This document shows, piece by piece, positions 35,332 through 45,497 of a stretch of DNA of 64,000 nt (the stretch's first letter is position 1; each line of letters starts with the position of its first letter). The stretch comes from Burkholderia sp. Bp8992. Lineage in GTDB: Bacteria > Pseudomonadota > Gammaproteobacteria > Burkholderiales > Burkholderiaceae. The stretch covers positions 124,001-188,000 of the forward strand of contig NZ_QTQI01000014.1 in the NCBI RefSeq assembly GCF_003853705.1. Reading direction: 5' to 3'. The notes under the pieces were generated by a model that did no database searches, was not told the DNA's origin, and saw nothing but the letters and a program-made list of their open reading frames with translations. The position numbers and the translations under genes were made by a program.

Positions 35332-36498
35332 ATGAAGATTCACGAGTACCAGGGTAAGGAAATCCTGCGGAAATTCGGAGTCGCGGTACCGCGCGGCAAG
35401 CCGGCGTTCTCGGTTGACGAAGCCGTCAAGGTGGCGGAAGAGCTCGGCGGCCCGGTATGGGTCGTGAAGGCTCAGATCCACGCGGGTGGCCGTGGCAAGG
35501 GCGGCGGCGTGAAGGTGGCGAAGTCGATCGAGCAGGTCCGCGAATACGCGAACCAGATCCTCGGCATGCAGCTCGTCACGCACCAGACCGGTCCGGAAGG
35601 CCAGAAGGTCAACCGCCTGATGATCGAAGAAGGCGCCGACATCAAGCAGGAACTGTATGTCAGCCTCGTCGTCGACCGCATCTCGCAGAAGATCGTGCTG
35701 ATGGGTTCGAGCGAAGGCGGCATGGACATCGAAGAAGTCGCCGAAAAGCACCCGGAACTGATCCACAAGGTCATCGTCGAGCCGTCGACGGGCCTGCTGG
35801 ACGCGCAGGCCGACGACCTCGCCGCGAAGATCGGCGTGCCGGCCGCTTCGATTCCGCAAGCACGCGCGATCCTGCAAGGCCTGTACAAGGCATTCTGGGA
35901 AACCGACGCATCGCTGGCTGAAATCAACCCGCTGAACGTCTCCGGCGACGGCAAGGTCATCGCACTCGACGCGAAGTTCAACTTCGACTCGAACGCGCTG
36001 TTCCGCCATCCGGAAATCGTCGCGTACCGTGATCTGGACGAAGAAGATCCGGCTGAAATCGAAGCGTCGAAGTTCGATCTCGCGTACATCTCGCTCGACG
36101 GCAACATCGGCTGTCTCGTGAACGGCGCAGGCCTCGCGATGGCGACGATGGACACGATCAAGCTGTTCGGCGGCGAGCCGGCGAACTTCCTGGACGTCGG
36201 CGGTGGCGCGACGACCGAGAAGGTCACGGAAGCGTTCAAGCTGATGCTGAAGAACCCGGATCTGAAGGCGATCCTCGTGAACATCTTCGGCGGCATCATG
36301 CGCTGCGACGTGATCGCGGAAGGCGTGATCGCCGGTTCGAAGGCCGTGAACCTGAACGTGCCGCTCGTCGTGCGCATGAAGGGCACGAACGAGGACCTCG
36401 GCAAGAAGATGCTGGCCGATTCGGGCCTGCCGATCATCTCGGCGGACAGCATGGAAGAAGCTGCGCAGAAGGTCGTCGCGGCAGCCGCAGGCAAGTAA
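35332..36498 (+). CDS. sucC: Succinate-CoA ligase (ADP-forming), beta subunit
   Basis: A 388-aa, normal-length SucC, starting [17 protein letters not shown]. It has the ATP-grasp domain with [16 protein letters not shown] and the C-terminal domain with [20 protein letters not shown] and [15 protein letters not shown], which faces the alpha subunit's phospho-His. With SucD it converts succinyl-CoA, phosphate and ADP to succinate, CoA and ATP in the TCA cycle. A GAAGGGA site precedes the ATG. sucD follows after 70 nt. Confidence 0.98.
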   Translation: MKIHEYQGKEILRKFGVAVPRGKPAFSVDEAVKVAEELGGPVWVVKAQIHAGGRGKGGGVKVAKSIEQVREYANQILGMQLVTHQTGPEGQKVNRLMIEEGADIKQELYVSLVVDRISQKIVLMGSSEGGMDIEEVAEKHPELIHKVIVEPSTGLLDAQADDLAAKIGVPAASIPQARAILQGLYKAFWETDASLAEINPLNVSGDGKVIALDAKFNFDSNALFRHPEIVAYRDLDEEDPAEIEASKFDLAYISLDGNIGCLVNGAGLAMATMDTIKLFGGEPANFLDVGGGATTEKVTEAFKLMLKNPDLKAILVNIFGGIMRCDVIAEGVIAGSKAVNLNVPLVVRMKGTNEDLGKKMLADSGLPIISADSMEEAAQKVVAAAAGK

Positions 36499-36568
36499 AG
36501 CGCGCGCTAATGAACACGCATGGCGGCGCGGTTCATACGCGACGCCAATCGAACAGAGGTCAAAATAC

Positions 36569-37450
36569 ATGTCGATTCTGATCAACAAGGACACGAAGGT
36601 CATCACGCAGGGCATTACCGGCAAAACCGGTCAGTTCCATACGCGCGCCTGCCGTGAGTACGCAAACGGCCGCGAAGCATTCGTCGCGGGCGTGAACCCG
36701 AAGAAGGCCGGCGAAGACTTCGAAGGCATTCCGATCTACGCAAGCGTCAAGGAAGCGAAGGCAGAAACCGGCGCGACCGTGTCGGTCATCTACGTTCCGC
36801 CGGCAGGCGCAGCCGCTGCGATCTGGGAAGCGGTCGAAGCCGATCTGGATCTCGCGATCTGCATCACGGAAGGCATCCCCGTGCGCGACATGATCGAGGT
36901 GAAGGACCGCATGCGTCGCGAAGGCCGCAAGACGCTGCTGCTCGGGCCGAACTGCCCGGGTACGATCACGCCGGACGAACTGAAGATCGGCATCATGCCG
37001 GGCCACATCCACCGCAAGGGCCGTATCGGCGTCGTGTCGCGTTCGGGCACGCTGACGTATGAAGCCGTTGCGCAGCTGACGGCACTCGGCCTCGGCCAGT
37101 CGTCGGCAGTCGGTATCGGCGGCGACCCGATCAACGGTCTGAAGCACATCGACGTGATGAAGATGTTCAACGACGATCCGGATACGGATGCGGTCGTGAT
37201 GATCGGCGAAATCGGTGGTCCGGACGAAGCCAACGCGGCAGAGTGGATCAAGGACAACATGAAGAAGCCGGTCGTCGGCTTCATCGCGGGCGTCACGGCG
37301 CCTCCGGGCAAGCGCATGGGCCACGCCGGCGCGCTGATCTCGGGCGGTGCGGATACGGCCGAAGCGAAGCTGGAAATCATGGAAGCGTGCGGCATCACCG
37401 TCACGCGCAACCCGTCGGAAATGGGCCGTCTGCTGAAGAAGGCGCTGTAA
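36569..37450 (+). CDS. sucD: Succinate-CoA ligase (ADP-forming), alpha subunit
   Basis: A 293-aa, normal-length SucD. The N-terminal CoA-binding Rossmann part reads [20 protein letters not shown]. The phosphorylated His is 252 ([14 protein letters not shown]). [10 protein letters not shown] and [11 protein letters not shown] are further family marks. It forms the alpha-beta complex with SucC. A strong terminator follows at 37477-37504, ending the sucCD unit. Confidence 0.98.
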   Translation: MSILINKDTKVITQGITGKTGQFHTRACREYANGREAFVAGVNPKKAGEDFEGIPIYASVKEAKAETGATVSVIYVPPAGAAAAIWEAVEADLDLAICITEGIPVRDMIEVKDRMRREGRKTLLLGPNCPGTITPDELKIGIMPGHIHRKGRIGVVSRSGTLTYEAVAQLTALGLGQSSAVGIGGDPINGLKHIDVMKMFNDDPDTDAVVMIGEIGGPDEANAAEWIKDNMKKPVVGFIAGVTAPPGKRMGHAGALISGGADTAEAKLEIMEACGITVTRNPSEMGRLLKKAL

Positions 37451-37476
37451 TATTTCCCCCGGGGTTCGTCCTGCAG

Positions 37477-37504
37477 AAAACGCCGGCTTTGCCGGCGTTT
37501 TTTG
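37477..37504 (+). terminator. Rho-independent terminator after sucD
   Basis: A 9-bp perfect stem (AACGCCGGC/GCCGGCGTT) with a TTT loop is followed directly by TTTTTG, 27 nt after the sucD stop. Confidence 0.93.
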
Positions 37505-37607
37505 TTATGCTCGCGCAATGGATTCGTAAGCACCGGGCATGCCTCGCGCATGTGCCGGCGATGAACCGGGCCGCCCGCGAGGCGGCCGCTGTCCTGTCCT
37601 CACCGCC

Positions 37608-38312
37608 ATGCTCGAATTCCTGACATCCCTGCACTGGGGCGCCGTTCTCCAGATCGTCGTCATCGACATCCTGCTCGGCGGCGACAACGCGGTCGTGATC
37701 GCGCTCGCCTGCCGCAACCTGCCCGCGAACCAGCGGCTGCGAGGCGTCATCTGGGGCACCGCGGGCGCGATCCTGCTGCGCGTCGTGCTGATCGTGTTCG
37801 CGGTCGCGCTGCTCGACGTGCCGTTCCTGAAGCTCGGCGGCGGGCTGCTGCTGCTGTGGATCGGCATCAAGCTGATGGCGCCGGTCGAGGGCGCGCACGA
37901 CGACATCAAGCCGGCCAGCCGGCTGTGGGACGCCGTGAAGACGATCGTGATCGCCGATGCGGTGATGAGCCTCGACAACGTGATCGCGATCGCCGGCGCG
38001 GCCGAGCAGGCCGATCCGGCGCACCGGATCGCGCTCGTGATCTTCGGGCTCGTCGTCAGCGTGCCGATCATCGTGTGGGGCAGCACGCTGGTGCTGAAGC
38101 TGCTCGACCGTTTCCCGATCGTCGTGGCGCTCGGCGCCGGGCTGCTCGGCTGGATCGCGGGCGGTTTGATCGTCAACGACCCGGTCGGCGACCGCTGGGC
38201 GGTGCTCGATACGCCGCAGGCGCTCTACGGTGCGAGCATTGCCGGCGCGCTGTTCGTCGTGGCGATCGGCTACGCGCTCAGGAAGCGCCACGGCGCACCG
38301 CACGCGCCCTGA
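37608..38312 (+). CDS. TerC-family integral membrane protein (YjbE-like)
   Basis: A 234-aa protein with about seven transmembrane segments. It has the TerC-family acidic motifs [13 protein letters not shown] in TM2 and a matching [14 protein letters not shown] in the second half, where paired Asp/Asn residues are thought to bind a metal ion. Members are linked to manganese export or to metal loading of secreted enzymes. ATG 37608 begins the first hydrophobic segment. A terminator follows at once, so it is transcribed alone. Confidence 0.87.
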   Translation: MLEFLTSLHWGAVLQIVVIDILLGGDNAVVIALACRNLPANQRLRGVIWGTAGAILLRVVLIVFAVALLDVPFLKLGGGLLLLWIGIKLMAPVEGAHDDIKPASRLWDAVKTIVIADAVMSLDNVIAIAGAAEQADPAHRIALVIFGLVVSVPIIVWGSTLVLKLLDRFPIVVALGAGLLGWIAGGLIVNDPVGDRWAVLDTPQALYGASIAGALFVVAIGYALRKRHGAPHAP

Positions 38313-38361
38313 CTGGCCGTCCGGCCGACTGTCGGCTTCGCGGCCCGCTGGCTACGATCGA

Positions 38362-38390
38362 AACGCCTGCCTTGATCGGCAGGCGTTTTT
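38362..38390 (+). terminator. Rho-independent terminator between terC and pilA
   Basis: A 10-bp perfect stem (AACGCCTGCC/GGCAGGCGTT), TTGATC loop and then TTT. It ends 18 bases before the pilA ATG, so the pilA message either starts inside this structure or includes it in its leader. Confidence 0.88.
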
Positions 38391-38407
38391 CGTTTCCGGA
38401 GCCTGCC

Positions 38408-39004
38408 ATGTTCGAAGCCTTTTCCGTTTCCCTGTTCCGTCGCGTTGCCGCCGATCTGCGGCGCGCGAACCGGCCCGCGCCGCGCTGGCGGCCAGCCGGC
38501 TTCACGCTGATCGAATTGATGATCGTGCTGGCGATCGTCGGCGTCGTCGCGGCCTATGCGATTCCCGCGTACCAGGATTACCTTGCGCGTTCGCGCGTCG
38601 GCGAGGGGCTCGCGCTCGCGTCGTCCGCGCGGCTTGCGGTCGCCGACAACGCGGCGAGCGGCGCGAGCCTCGACGGTGGCTACAGCCCGCCTGCCGCGAC
38701 CCGCAACGTCGAATCCGTTGCGATCGACGGCGATACCGGCCAGATCACGGTCGCGTTCACCACCCGCGTCGCCGCGGCCGGCGCGAACACGCTGGTGCTC
38801 GTGCCGTCCGCACCCGACAAGGCCGAGGCGCCCACTGCGCGCGTGGCCCTTAAAAAGGGCGCGATGCAGGCCGGTGCGATTGCGTGGGAGTGCTTCGCGG
38901 CCGGCAAGGACGCGTCGTCGCTGCCGGCGCCGGGGGCCGGGCCGTTGCCGGGCGACGCCGCGACGCTGCCCGCGAAATTTGCGCCCGCGGAGTGCCGCGC
39001 ATAG
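38408..39004 (+). CDS. pilA: Type IV pilin (major-pilin-like)
   Basis: A 198-aa prepilin. The leader is long (31 residues, basic), with cleavage expected after Gly31: [20 protein letters not shown]. Glu at mature position 5 is present, as required for assembly. The globular part ends with a probable disulfide (WECFAAG to PAECRA), the pilin D-region. A GGAG site precedes ATG 38408. The next gene encodes a PglL-type O-oligosaccharyltransferase, so this pilin may be glycosylated on Ser or Thr. Confidence 0.88.
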   Translation: MFEAFSVSLFRRVAADLRRANRPAPRWRPAGFTLIELMIVLAIVGVVAAYAIPAYQDYLARSRVGEGLALASSARLAVADNAASGASLDGGYSPPAATRNVESVAIDGDTGQITVAFTTRVAAAGANTLVLVPSAPDKAEAPTARVALKKGAMQAGAIAWECFAAGKDASSLPAPGAGPLPGDAATLPAKFAPAECRA

Positions 39005-39157
39005 TGCCGGAAGAGGCGGGCGGCGGCGCGTACGGCGTGCGGGCCGCCGCTTCGGCCGGCCGGGGCCGTTGTTTCGCGCCCGGTCGCGGCGCGACGGCCC
39101 CGCACAGAGGAGGGAAAGTTTTGTATAGTGCGCCGGTTGCTGACATCCGGTTCGCTC

Positions 39158-40936
39158 ATGCCTTCTACTTTTTCCCGTTCGTTGTCGCTCGTTGCGCTGG
39201 CTGTCGCCCTGATCGTGCCGTACGCGATCACGAATCACACGTATCCGATCCCGACCTTCTATTCCGAGTTTTCCGCGCTGGTGCTGTATCTGCTGGTGGG
39301 GCTGTCCGTCGTGCTGCTCACGCGCACCGAACGCCCGGCCGAGCCGTTTGCTGCGCCGGCCGCATTGGTCGTACCGCTCGGGTTTGCCGCCGTGCTGATC
39401 GCGCAGACCGTGCTGATGCCGCTCAAGGTGCCGTCGATGAACTGGCTGGCGGTCGGCTACCTCGCGGCCGCGCTGGTCGCGATGCAGGCTGGCTACGCGC
39501 TTGCGCGCGACGGGCTGGCCGAAGCCGTGTCGCGGATGATGGCCGGCGCATTGATCGTCGGCGGCGTGTTCGCGGTCGGCACCCAGATCGTGCAGTTGTT
39601 CCACCTCGAGTCGGCCGTTTCGCCGTTCGTCGTGATGTACAACGTCGCGGTCGACCGCCGCCCGTACGGCAACATGGCACAGGCGAACCACCTGGCGAGC
39701 TACATCGCGTTCGCGCTCGCGGGTGCGCTGTATCTCGTGCAGACGCGCCGGCTCGCGGTGTGGGCGTGGCTCGCGCTGTCGCTCGTGCTGTCGGTCGGTC
39801 TCGCGCTGACGGTGTCGCGCGGGCCGTGGCTGCAGGTCGCGGTGATGGTCGTCGCGGGCTTCTGGATGGCGTGGCTCGAATCGCGCCGCGCGCCGGGCAA
39901 TGCGCGCGCGTGGCTGATACCGGTCGTGCTCGCGGCGGCGTTCGTCGCGGTGAACGTCGCGGTGCGCTGGGCCAACGTGCACTATCACCTGAATCTCGCG
40001 GAATCGGCGGCCGACCGGATGCGCGACGCGGGGCAGATCGCGCCGCGCCTCGCGCTGTGGAAGTACGGGCTCGCGATGTTCCGGGAACATCCGCTGCTCG
40101 GCGTCGGCTGGGGCGAATTCCCGTCGCACCAGTTTGCGCTCGTGCGCACGCTCGGCGGCGTTGAAATCGCGAACAACTCGCACGACATCTTCATCGACCT
40201 GCTCGCGAAGTCCGGCCTCGTCGGCCTCGGCATACTCGTTGTCACGCTCGTGGCGTGGTTCGTGCGCGCGATGCGCGCGCCGCAGTCGAGCATGCGCGTG
40301 TTCGGCTTCGCGCTGATCGGCATCGTGCTGATGCATGCGCTGGTCGAGTATCCGCAGCAGTACATGTTCTTCCTGCTGCCGGCGATGTTCGTGATCGGGC
40401 TGCTCGACGTGAAGCCGTTGCGTATCCTGCCGGGTCGCGCGGCATTCGGGCTGTTCGCGGTGCTGTCGTTCGGCGGCGTGCTGGCGGCCGTGCCCGTGCT
40501 GCGCGACTACCAGCGCGCGGAGGTGCTTTACTACGGCAGCGATCCGGCTGCGCAGTACCGCGATGCGCCGTCGCTGCTGTTCGGCGCATGGGGCGAATAC
40601 GGTGCGGCCACGCTGCTGCCGATTTCGGCGGATGATTTGCCGGCCAAGCTCGCGGCGCACGAGCGCGCGATCGCGCTGCTGCCCGGCGAGACGGTGCTGC
40701 GCCGCTATGCGGTGCTGCAGGCGCTGGCGGGCCGCGAAGCCGACGCGCTCGATACCGTCGCGCGCCTGCATGTGTTTGCGAAGGAGCTGAAGGACTGGCC
40801 GCAGCAACTGGCGCTGCTGTACAAGCTGTGCGACCAGCAGCCGGCGCTGAAGACGTTCAGGGCGGCCGTCGTGGCAAAGTACGGGGAAGTACCGGCCGAT
40901 GCGGCCGACGATTCGGACGACGACGATTCGGATTGA
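39158..40936 (+). CDS. pglL: PglL-family O-oligosaccharyltransferase
   Basis: A 592-aa inner-membrane protein with about 12 transmembrane segments, then a periplasmic C-terminal region of about 150 residues ending in an acidic tail (DDSDDDDSD). The Wzy_C-type core has RPYGNMAQANHLASY, HPLLGVGWGEF and ANNSHDIFIDLLAKSGLVGL, the last holding the conserved loop His. Such enzymes move lipid-linked glycans onto Ser/Thr of periplasmic proteins. As I recall, the B. cenocepacia general O-glycosylation enzyme PglL lies at this place in the genome. WaaL- or Wzy-type activity is less likely without an LPS cluster. Confidence 0.87.
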   Translation: MPSTFSRSLSLVALAVALIVPYAITNHTYPIPTFYSEFSALVLYLLVGLSVVLLTRTERPAEPFAAPAALVVPLGFAAVLIAQTVLMPLKVPSMNWLAVGYLAAALVAMQAGYALARDGLAEAVSRMMAGALIVGGVFAVGTQIVQLFHLESAVSPFVVMYNVAVDRRPYGNMAQANHLASYIAFALAGALYLVQTRRLAVWAWLALSLVLSVGLALTVSRGPWLQVAVMVVAGFWMAWLESRRAPGNARAWLIPVVLAAAFVAVNVAVRWANVHYHLNLAESAADRMRDAGQIAPRLALWKYGLAMFREHPLLGVGWGEFPSHQFALVRTLGGVEIANNSHDIFIDLLAKSGLVGLGILVVTLVAWFVRAMRAPQSSMRVFGFALIGIVLMHALVEYPQQYMFFLLPAMFVIGLLDVKPLRILPGRAAFGLFAVLSFGGVLAAVPVLRDYQRAEVLYYGSDPAAQYRDAPSLLFGAWGEYGAATLLPISADDLPAKLAAHERAIALLPGETVLRRYAVLQALAGREADALDTVARLHVFAKELKDWPQQLALLYKLCDQQPALKTFRAAVVAKYGEVPADAADDSDDDDSD

Positions 40937-41388
40937 TGGGCGAAGCACTCGCCGGAACGGGGAATTCCGGCGTTGATTGTGTCGCGCTGCGGCGGAGGCT
41001 GGCGTCGGGCAGGGCAGCCCGGCGCGAGCCATGGGACGCGAGCGGCGTATCGATTACATCGCGGATCGCGTGGATTCCAGTCGAATGAACGGCGATTCGC
41101 GTCAACCATTGTCAAATCGCCGCCGCTGACGAGGCGCCGCGTGCACAATGCGCGAAAGCGCTCGCGTGCCCGCCGGCGCGGGGGCCGGCCGGCATGAATA
41201 CAGGCAGCGTCCCGGCCATCCGGGTAGTCTGCCAGGCAGGATCGCGGCCGAGCATCATCGGCCGTGCGGCCGTAACGGGGCGCCGGTCCGATGGCCGCGG
41301 CGCAGTGTGACGCACGTGACGTGGCCCTGGGCACTTTTCCTGGGCGCGACGCGTTCGTCCGGAACAGTACCAAGAACGATATTCGACC
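40937..41388. other. Intergenic region, no gene seen
   Basis: 450 bases with no convincing frame. It holds the hairpin at 40950-40972 after pglL and must contain the promoter of the lipoprotein gene at 41389. Nothing else stands out. Confidence 0.6.
40950..40972 (+). terminator. Hairpin after pglL
   Basis: An 8-bp stem (CGCCGGAA/TTCCGGCG) lies 13 bases after the stop, followed by TTGATTGTG rather than a pure T-run. A weak terminator is likely. Confidence 0.5.
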
Positions 41389-41739
41389 ATGGCTATTCGC
41401 TCGACCTACCTGATCCTTCCCGCCGTCGCGATGCTGTTTTCCGGCTGCGCGATGCTGTCGTCGTCGCAGGAAAGCAAGCTGACCTGTCACATTCCGCGCG
41501 CCGTCTATCCGGACACCGCCAAACCGCTCTCGCGCCCGGTGACCGTGCTCGTGCGTGCGCTGATGACGACATCCGGCGAAGCGCAGAACGTCACCGTGAC
41601 GACGAGCAGTCGCAACGCGGCGGCCGATCGCGCGGCCGTCGACGCGATGACGCACGCAAGCTGCGTGCAGACGGGCGCGACCGCGAATCCGTTCCTGCTG
41701 ACCCAACCGTTCGTATTCGAGCCGTCACGCGGCCAGTGA
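41389..41739 (+). CDS. Small lipoprotein with a TonB-C-like domain
   Basis: A 116-aa protein with a lipobox LFSGC (acyl-Cys at residue 20). The mature part (PRAVYPDTAKPLSRPVTVLV; GEAQNVTVTTSSRNAAADRA; AVDAMTHASC) follows the pattern of TonB C-terminal domains, in which a YP motif starts the domain and sequence-ordered strands follow. It lacks the proline-rich span and TM anchor of true TonB. A cell-envelope role is likely, but no partner is encoded nearby. It is convergent with the type VI cargo operon. Confidence 0.7.
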   Translation: MAIRSTYLILPAVAMLFSGCAMLSSSQESKLTCHIPRAVYPDTAKPLSRPVTVLVRALMTTSGEAQNVTVTTSSRNAAADRAAVDAMTHASCVQTGATANPFLLTQPFVFEPSRGQ

Positions 41740-41854
41740 CGTGCGGGCAGTGCACGTCGTGCGTAGGCGGCTGCACCGGTTGTGCGTGGCTATCGAAAGT
41801 CGATATACGCGGTAGTTGTGCCGAGCGCTCGAGATTCGTGTTCGAAGCATCTCG

Positions 41855-41880
41855 GGCGAGCCGTAGCGGGCCGGCTCGCC
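41855..41880. terminator. Inverted repeat between convergent genes
   Basis: GGCGAGCC (41855-41862) and GGCTCGCC (41873-41880) form an 8-bp stem between the lipoprotein gene and the end of the type VI cargo operon. There is no T-run, so the terminator function is uncertain. Confidence 0.4.
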
Positions 41881-41920
41881 GTATCGGCGCAGACCGGCCG
41901 GCAACGCCTCCCGCACGCGA

Positions 41921-43165
41921 TCAGAAGATCCGCTTCTTCAGCGTGAATCCGTGCAGCCAGTACAGCGTGTTGGTCTGTGCGTCGAAGTAACCACCTTGCG
42001 CGACCTTGTCGGTCGTCTGATTCCACGACTTTCCCGCATCGGTGCTGCTGAACGTCAGGTCGATCGGTGAGCCGCCGCGATCTCCCGAGTTCGGGTCGGT
42101 TGCGTAGACGAGCAAGAGGCCGTCACGACCGACGCTCATGCTGTCGAGCCTGAGCTTCCCGTCGAAGGTGCGCAACTGCCGCACGGCGTCGGGATGGTCG
42201 TTCGTCCACGTGGAAATGGCGCCTGTCCGGTGGCCATTGTCACGACCCTCGCCGTTCTGCTCCTTGTCGAGACGCGACAGCGCGTAAAGCGAATAGTGTG
42301 GTGCCGGTCCCGGTGTGGTGTCGAGCGCGGTGATGACCTGACCCGGCACCACGGTTTCCGTCACGAATGCGTGCTGCTCCCAGTCGAGCCGGTCGACCAC
42401 GCTGTGAGCCGGTGCTTCGGCAGTCTGTGCGACATGGTAGGCGATCCGCAGAACACCGTCCGGGCCGAGGCTGATTGCATTGAAATCCTGGCGCGTTTCG
42501 CTGCCGACGTGCGCATCGGCCGGCACATCGATCGCTTGCCACGTGTTTCCACCGTCCGAAGTCCGCCATATGCGGGGCCCCCAGCCGGCCGCGTAGCCGC
42601 GCTGCGGATCGAGAAAGAGCAGCCGGCCGATGTTCTGGCCAGCGGGCCATTGAAGTTGCGACCAGATCTGGCCGCCATCGGTCGATTTCCACAGCCTGGT
42701 GGTTTGTGGCGCGTCGCCGCCTTGTGCCTCGGGAGCCTTGTAGTTCATCCATGACGTGCCGATGAACTGAACGGTCCAGTCGGGCGAGTACCACCAGGCG
42801 GCATTCTGGCCGACCTGCTGGAAATGGCGTGTCATCCCGCCATCGATGGTTCCGCGGAAGAAACTGATCGTCATGCGGTTCAGCAACTCGCCGGTGTCGT
42901 TCATCCACGCTTCGGTCGGCTCGGGCCGCTGCGGCTCGTTCGATTCGGGCTGGGGCTTGAACGTTACTACGGGATTGGCGAGCTTGACGCTCATCACGTC
43001 ATTGCCCTTGATGCGGAAGCTGCCGCCGCCGTATGGCGTCTCGTCCCGCATGAAGTTTGTCGAAATCGTCTCCCGATCCATCGTGGGGCGGACATGACCG
43101 AATGTCGCCACGACCAGAACGGCGAGGCTCACGACGAGCCCTATCCGGCGAGTGTGTGTTTGCAT
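41921..43165 (-). CDS. Putative type VI immunity protein, Asp-box repeats (copy 2)
   Basis: A 414-aa protein, similar along its length to the product of 43355-44590 (shared: FMxxxTPYGGG, PTEAWMND, MTRHFQQVGQNAAWW, IGRLLFLDPQRGYAxGWGP). An N-terminal hydrophobic anchor (IGLVVSLAVLVVATF) should place it in the periplasm. Asp-box repeats (STDGGQIW, TSDGGNTW, STDAGKSW) indicate a beta-propeller. Placement behind vgrG and a probable effector gene makes it an immunity protein by context, recalling Tli-type propellers. A start at 43195 is also possible. A gap of 190 bases separates it from copy 1. Confidence 0.72.
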   Translation of the reverse strand: MQTHTRRIGLVVSLAVLVVATFGHVRPTMDRETISTNFMRDETPYGGGSFRIKGNDVMSVKLANPVVTFKPQPESNEPQRPEPTEAWMNDTGELLNRMTISFFRGTIDGGMTRHFQQVGQNAAWWYSPDWTVQFIGTSWMNYKAPEAQGGDAPQTTRLWKSTDGGQIWSQLQWPAGQNIGRLLFLDPQRGYAAGWGPRIWRTSDGGNTWQAIDVPADAHVGSETRQDFNAISLGPDGVLRIAYHVAQTAEAPAHSVVDRLDWEQHAFVTETVVPGQVITALDTTPGPAPHYSLYALSRLDKEQNGEGRDNGHRTGAISTWTNDHPDAVRQLRTFDGKLRLDSMSVGRDGLLLVYATDPNSGDRGGSPIDLTFSSTDAGKSWNQTTDKVAQGGYFDAQTNTLYWLHGFTLKKRIF

Positions 43166-43354
43166 GTCATTGGATACGCGGTCACCCGGAGACATGACCG
43201 ACCCGGCAGGGCCGGTATCTGACAGCTACGGCAGGCGTCGCGTCGCGATCGTGCGGCCGGGCCCCGCATTGCCCGGCCATTTCGGATCGGCCGCAGGCCG
43301 CGGAGCCGACGCCGGAATCGCGACGGGGGCCCCGCGGTAATCGCATCGGAACGG

Positions 43355-44590
43355 TCAGAACTGCCGCTTCTTGAGCGTATAGGCGACCAGCGAATACAGC
43401 GTGTTCGTTTGGGCATTGAAATATCCGCCCTGAGTCGGTTTCTCCGTGCTCGAGCTCCAGGTCTTTCCCGCGTCGCTGCTGACGAACGTGAGATCGAGCG
43501 GTGTGCCGTTGCGGCTGGAGTCGGTTGCGTAGACGAGCAGCAATCCGTCCCGGCCGACGCTCAGGCTATCGAGCGTCAGCTTGTCGTCAAACGTATGCAA
43601 CTGCTGAACCTGCTCGGGTGCACTGTTCGTCCAGGTGGAAATGGCACCGACGCGTTGCCCTTTGTCGGCGGGATTGCCGGAATTGCGCGGTTCACCGAGG
43701 CGCGACAGGGCGTAAAGCGCATAGTGATTCGACGCGGTCGGTGACGAGGACAGGTTGACGATCACCTGTTCAGGCAAAACGGCATCCAGCGCGAACGCGG
43801 ATTGCTCCCAACCGAGCCGATAGACGACGCTTCCGGCGGCAGCTTGCTCGGATTTCTCGACGTGGTACGCCACGCGCAAGGTGCCGTCCGGGCCGAGGTC
43901 GATGCCGTCAAATGTGCGGCGAGGTTTGCTTGCCTGCGCGGCGCCCGGCGGCAATTCGATTTCCCGCCACGATTGCCCGCCGTCGGACGTGCGCCACACA
44001 TGCGGGCCCCAGCCGATCGCATAGCCGCGCTGCGGATCGAGAAACAGCAGGCGACCGATGTTCCGGTCTTCTGGCCACGCGAGCTGCACCCAGTCGCGTC
44101 CGCCATTGGATGACTTCCAGAGCTTGGTCACTTGCGGCGTCAGGCCGTCGGCAGGCTGAGGCGACTTGTAGTCCATCCAGCCGGTGCTGATGAATTCGAC
44201 CGTCCAATCCTTCGCGTGCCACCAGGCGGCGTTCTGGCCGACCTGCTTGAAATGGCGCGTCATGTCGCTGTTCACCGGGCCGCGCCAGAATTCGACCGAC
44301 GTCCGATTCAGCGTTTCGCGGCTGTCGTTCATCCAGGCTTCGGCCGGTTCCGCCTTTTCCTTGTCCTTCCATTCCGCGTACGGCTTGAAGGTAATCTCCG
44401 GATCGCTGATCTTCAGCGTGATCGCTTCGTTTCCCGATATCACGAAGTCGCCTCCGCCGTACGGCGTGCTGTTCTTCATGAAATTGTTGGAAACGACCTG
44501 CCAGTCATTCGACATATATGAGTACCCGACAATCAAGACAATGAGCACGACTGCCGCACCGAGCGACAGCTTCAGGAATTTTCTCGTCAT
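43355..44590 (-). CDS. Putative type VI immunity protein, Asp-box repeats (copy 1)
   Basis: A 411-aa protein with an N-terminal membrane anchor (FLKLSLGAAVVLIVLIVGYS) and a periplasmic beta-propeller with Asp boxes (SSNGGRDW, TSDGGQSW, SSDAGKTW). It begins one base after the stop of the presumed effector gene, so the two are made together, as expected for a toxin and its antidote. It is the closer copy of two tandem paralogues. The periplasmic address implies that the toxin acts in the envelope. No enzyme residues are apparent. Confidence 0.75.
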   Translation of the reverse strand: MTRKFLKLSLGAAVVLIVLIVGYSYMSNDWQVVSNNFMKNSTPYGGGDFVISGNEAITLKISDPEITFKPYAEWKDKEKAEPAEAWMNDSRETLNRTSVEFWRGPVNSDMTRHFKQVGQNAAWWHAKDWTVEFISTGWMDYKSPQPADGLTPQVTKLWKSSNGGRDWVQLAWPEDRNIGRLLFLDPQRGYAIGWGPHVWRTSDGGQSWREIELPPGAAQASKPRRTFDGIDLGPDGTLRVAYHVEKSEQAAAGSVVYRLGWEQSAFALDAVLPEQVIVNLSSSPTASNHYALYALSRLGEPRNSGNPADKGQRVGAISTWTNSAPEQVQQLHTFDDKLTLDSLSVGRDGLLLVYATDSSRNGTPLDLTFVSSDAGKTWSSSTEKPTQGGYFNAQTNTLYSLVAYTLKKRQF

Positions 44591-44591
44591 T

Positions 44592-45497
44592 TCATTTCGA
44601 CATCAGTTTGTCGAGTGCCCGTGCAACAGGATCGACGACATTTTTGTTGACAGCGTCACCTGCGTCTTTTGCGAATTCCACGGTATTGTCGAAATATTGC
44701 TTGCTGACACCTTTGGCGCTGTCGTATGCCTGGAGGTACGTTCTACCATCGCCCCATTCCTGAGTGTTGGGTTGCATCAGGATATTCGTCATGTCGATAG
44801 GCCCGAGCCCGGCCAGACCACCGTCGAGATAGGCGAGAGGATGGGTCTTGAACGCGTATGTCTTGAACGTTTCGTCGTCCAGTTCGAGCGTGTACTGCGG
44901 CACGTTCATCACGCAGGCGCCGCTGTTCGGCTTCTTGCCCCTGATGGAAATGGTGTCGCCGCGCATGTTCTGCTGCAAACCCTGTTCCAGATAGTGCTGC
45001 AGGAACCAGCGTGCGCTGGCCAGCCATGCCTTGCCTTTGTCGCTCAACTCCGGAAGCAGGTATTTACCGTAATTCGAGCAGTAGTAGTAACCATAGCTGA
45101 CGTAGTAGCCCGGCGGCTTATGTCCGCACCCGATATGACGCATCATGAAATTGCCGTGGCGTGACCAGTCGGAATCGGTGCTTGCGACTTCTATCAGCTT
45201 CTCCCGCCGATGCAGCAACTCACGGGCAACTTTCGTGTCTTTCCACGGATCCCATGACGTGGCGAATTTCTTGACGGTCGCCCAGATACTCGACTTGCTG
45301 ACCTTTTCGACCGTTTCCCAGTACTCGCCATGCAGTGGCCGGTAGTAGTACGGACAGGTTCCGATAATGGAATCGGCCGCCGGCGTCACATGCTTGTCGC
45401 AGATGTTGATCTGCACCTTCGGCCGATCCTGGTATCCCGTCGGGGTCAGCATCCCCGCGCCGGTGCCGAGCACCTTGTCCTGTTGTCCGTCAGCCAT
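44592..45497 (-). CDS. Probable VgrG-linked type VI effector
   Basis: A 301-aa protein whose ATG lies 8 nt inside the end of vgrG, so it is translationally coupled. It has no signal peptide or TM segment, in keeping with delivery on VgrG. There are six Cys in the first two thirds (INICDKH, GTCPYYY, HIGCGHKPP, YYYCSNYG and one in GACVMN). The block GYYYCSNYGKYLLPELSDKG with KAWLASARWFLQHYLEQG and FKTHPLAYLDGGLAGL matches a pattern I have seen in VgrG-associated proteins of Proteobacteria, but I cannot name the activity. It is more AT-rich than vgrG. The antibacterial effector role rests on position and the immunity-like genes behind it. Confidence 0.7.
   Translation of the reverse strand: MADGQQDKVLGTGAGMLTPTGYQDRPKVQINICDKHVTPAADSIIGTCPYYYRPLHGEYWETVEKVSKSSIWATVKKFATSWDPWKDTKVARELLHRREKLIEVASTDSDWSRHGNFMMRHIGCGHKPPGYYVSYGYYYCSNYGKYLLPELSDKGKAWLASARWFLQHYLEQGLQQNMRGDTISIRGKKPNSGACVMNVPQYTLELDDETFKTYAFKTHPLAYLDGGLAGLGPIDMTNILMQPNTQEWGDGRTYLQAYDSAKGVSKQYFDNTVEFAKDAGDAVNKNVVDPVARALDKLMSK

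Noticed and set aside
38270-41032. 920-aa open frame on the minus strand over pilA and pglL
   Set aside because: Composition is Arg/His/Gln repeats typical of the reverse complement of GC-rich genes; pilA and pglL are certain.
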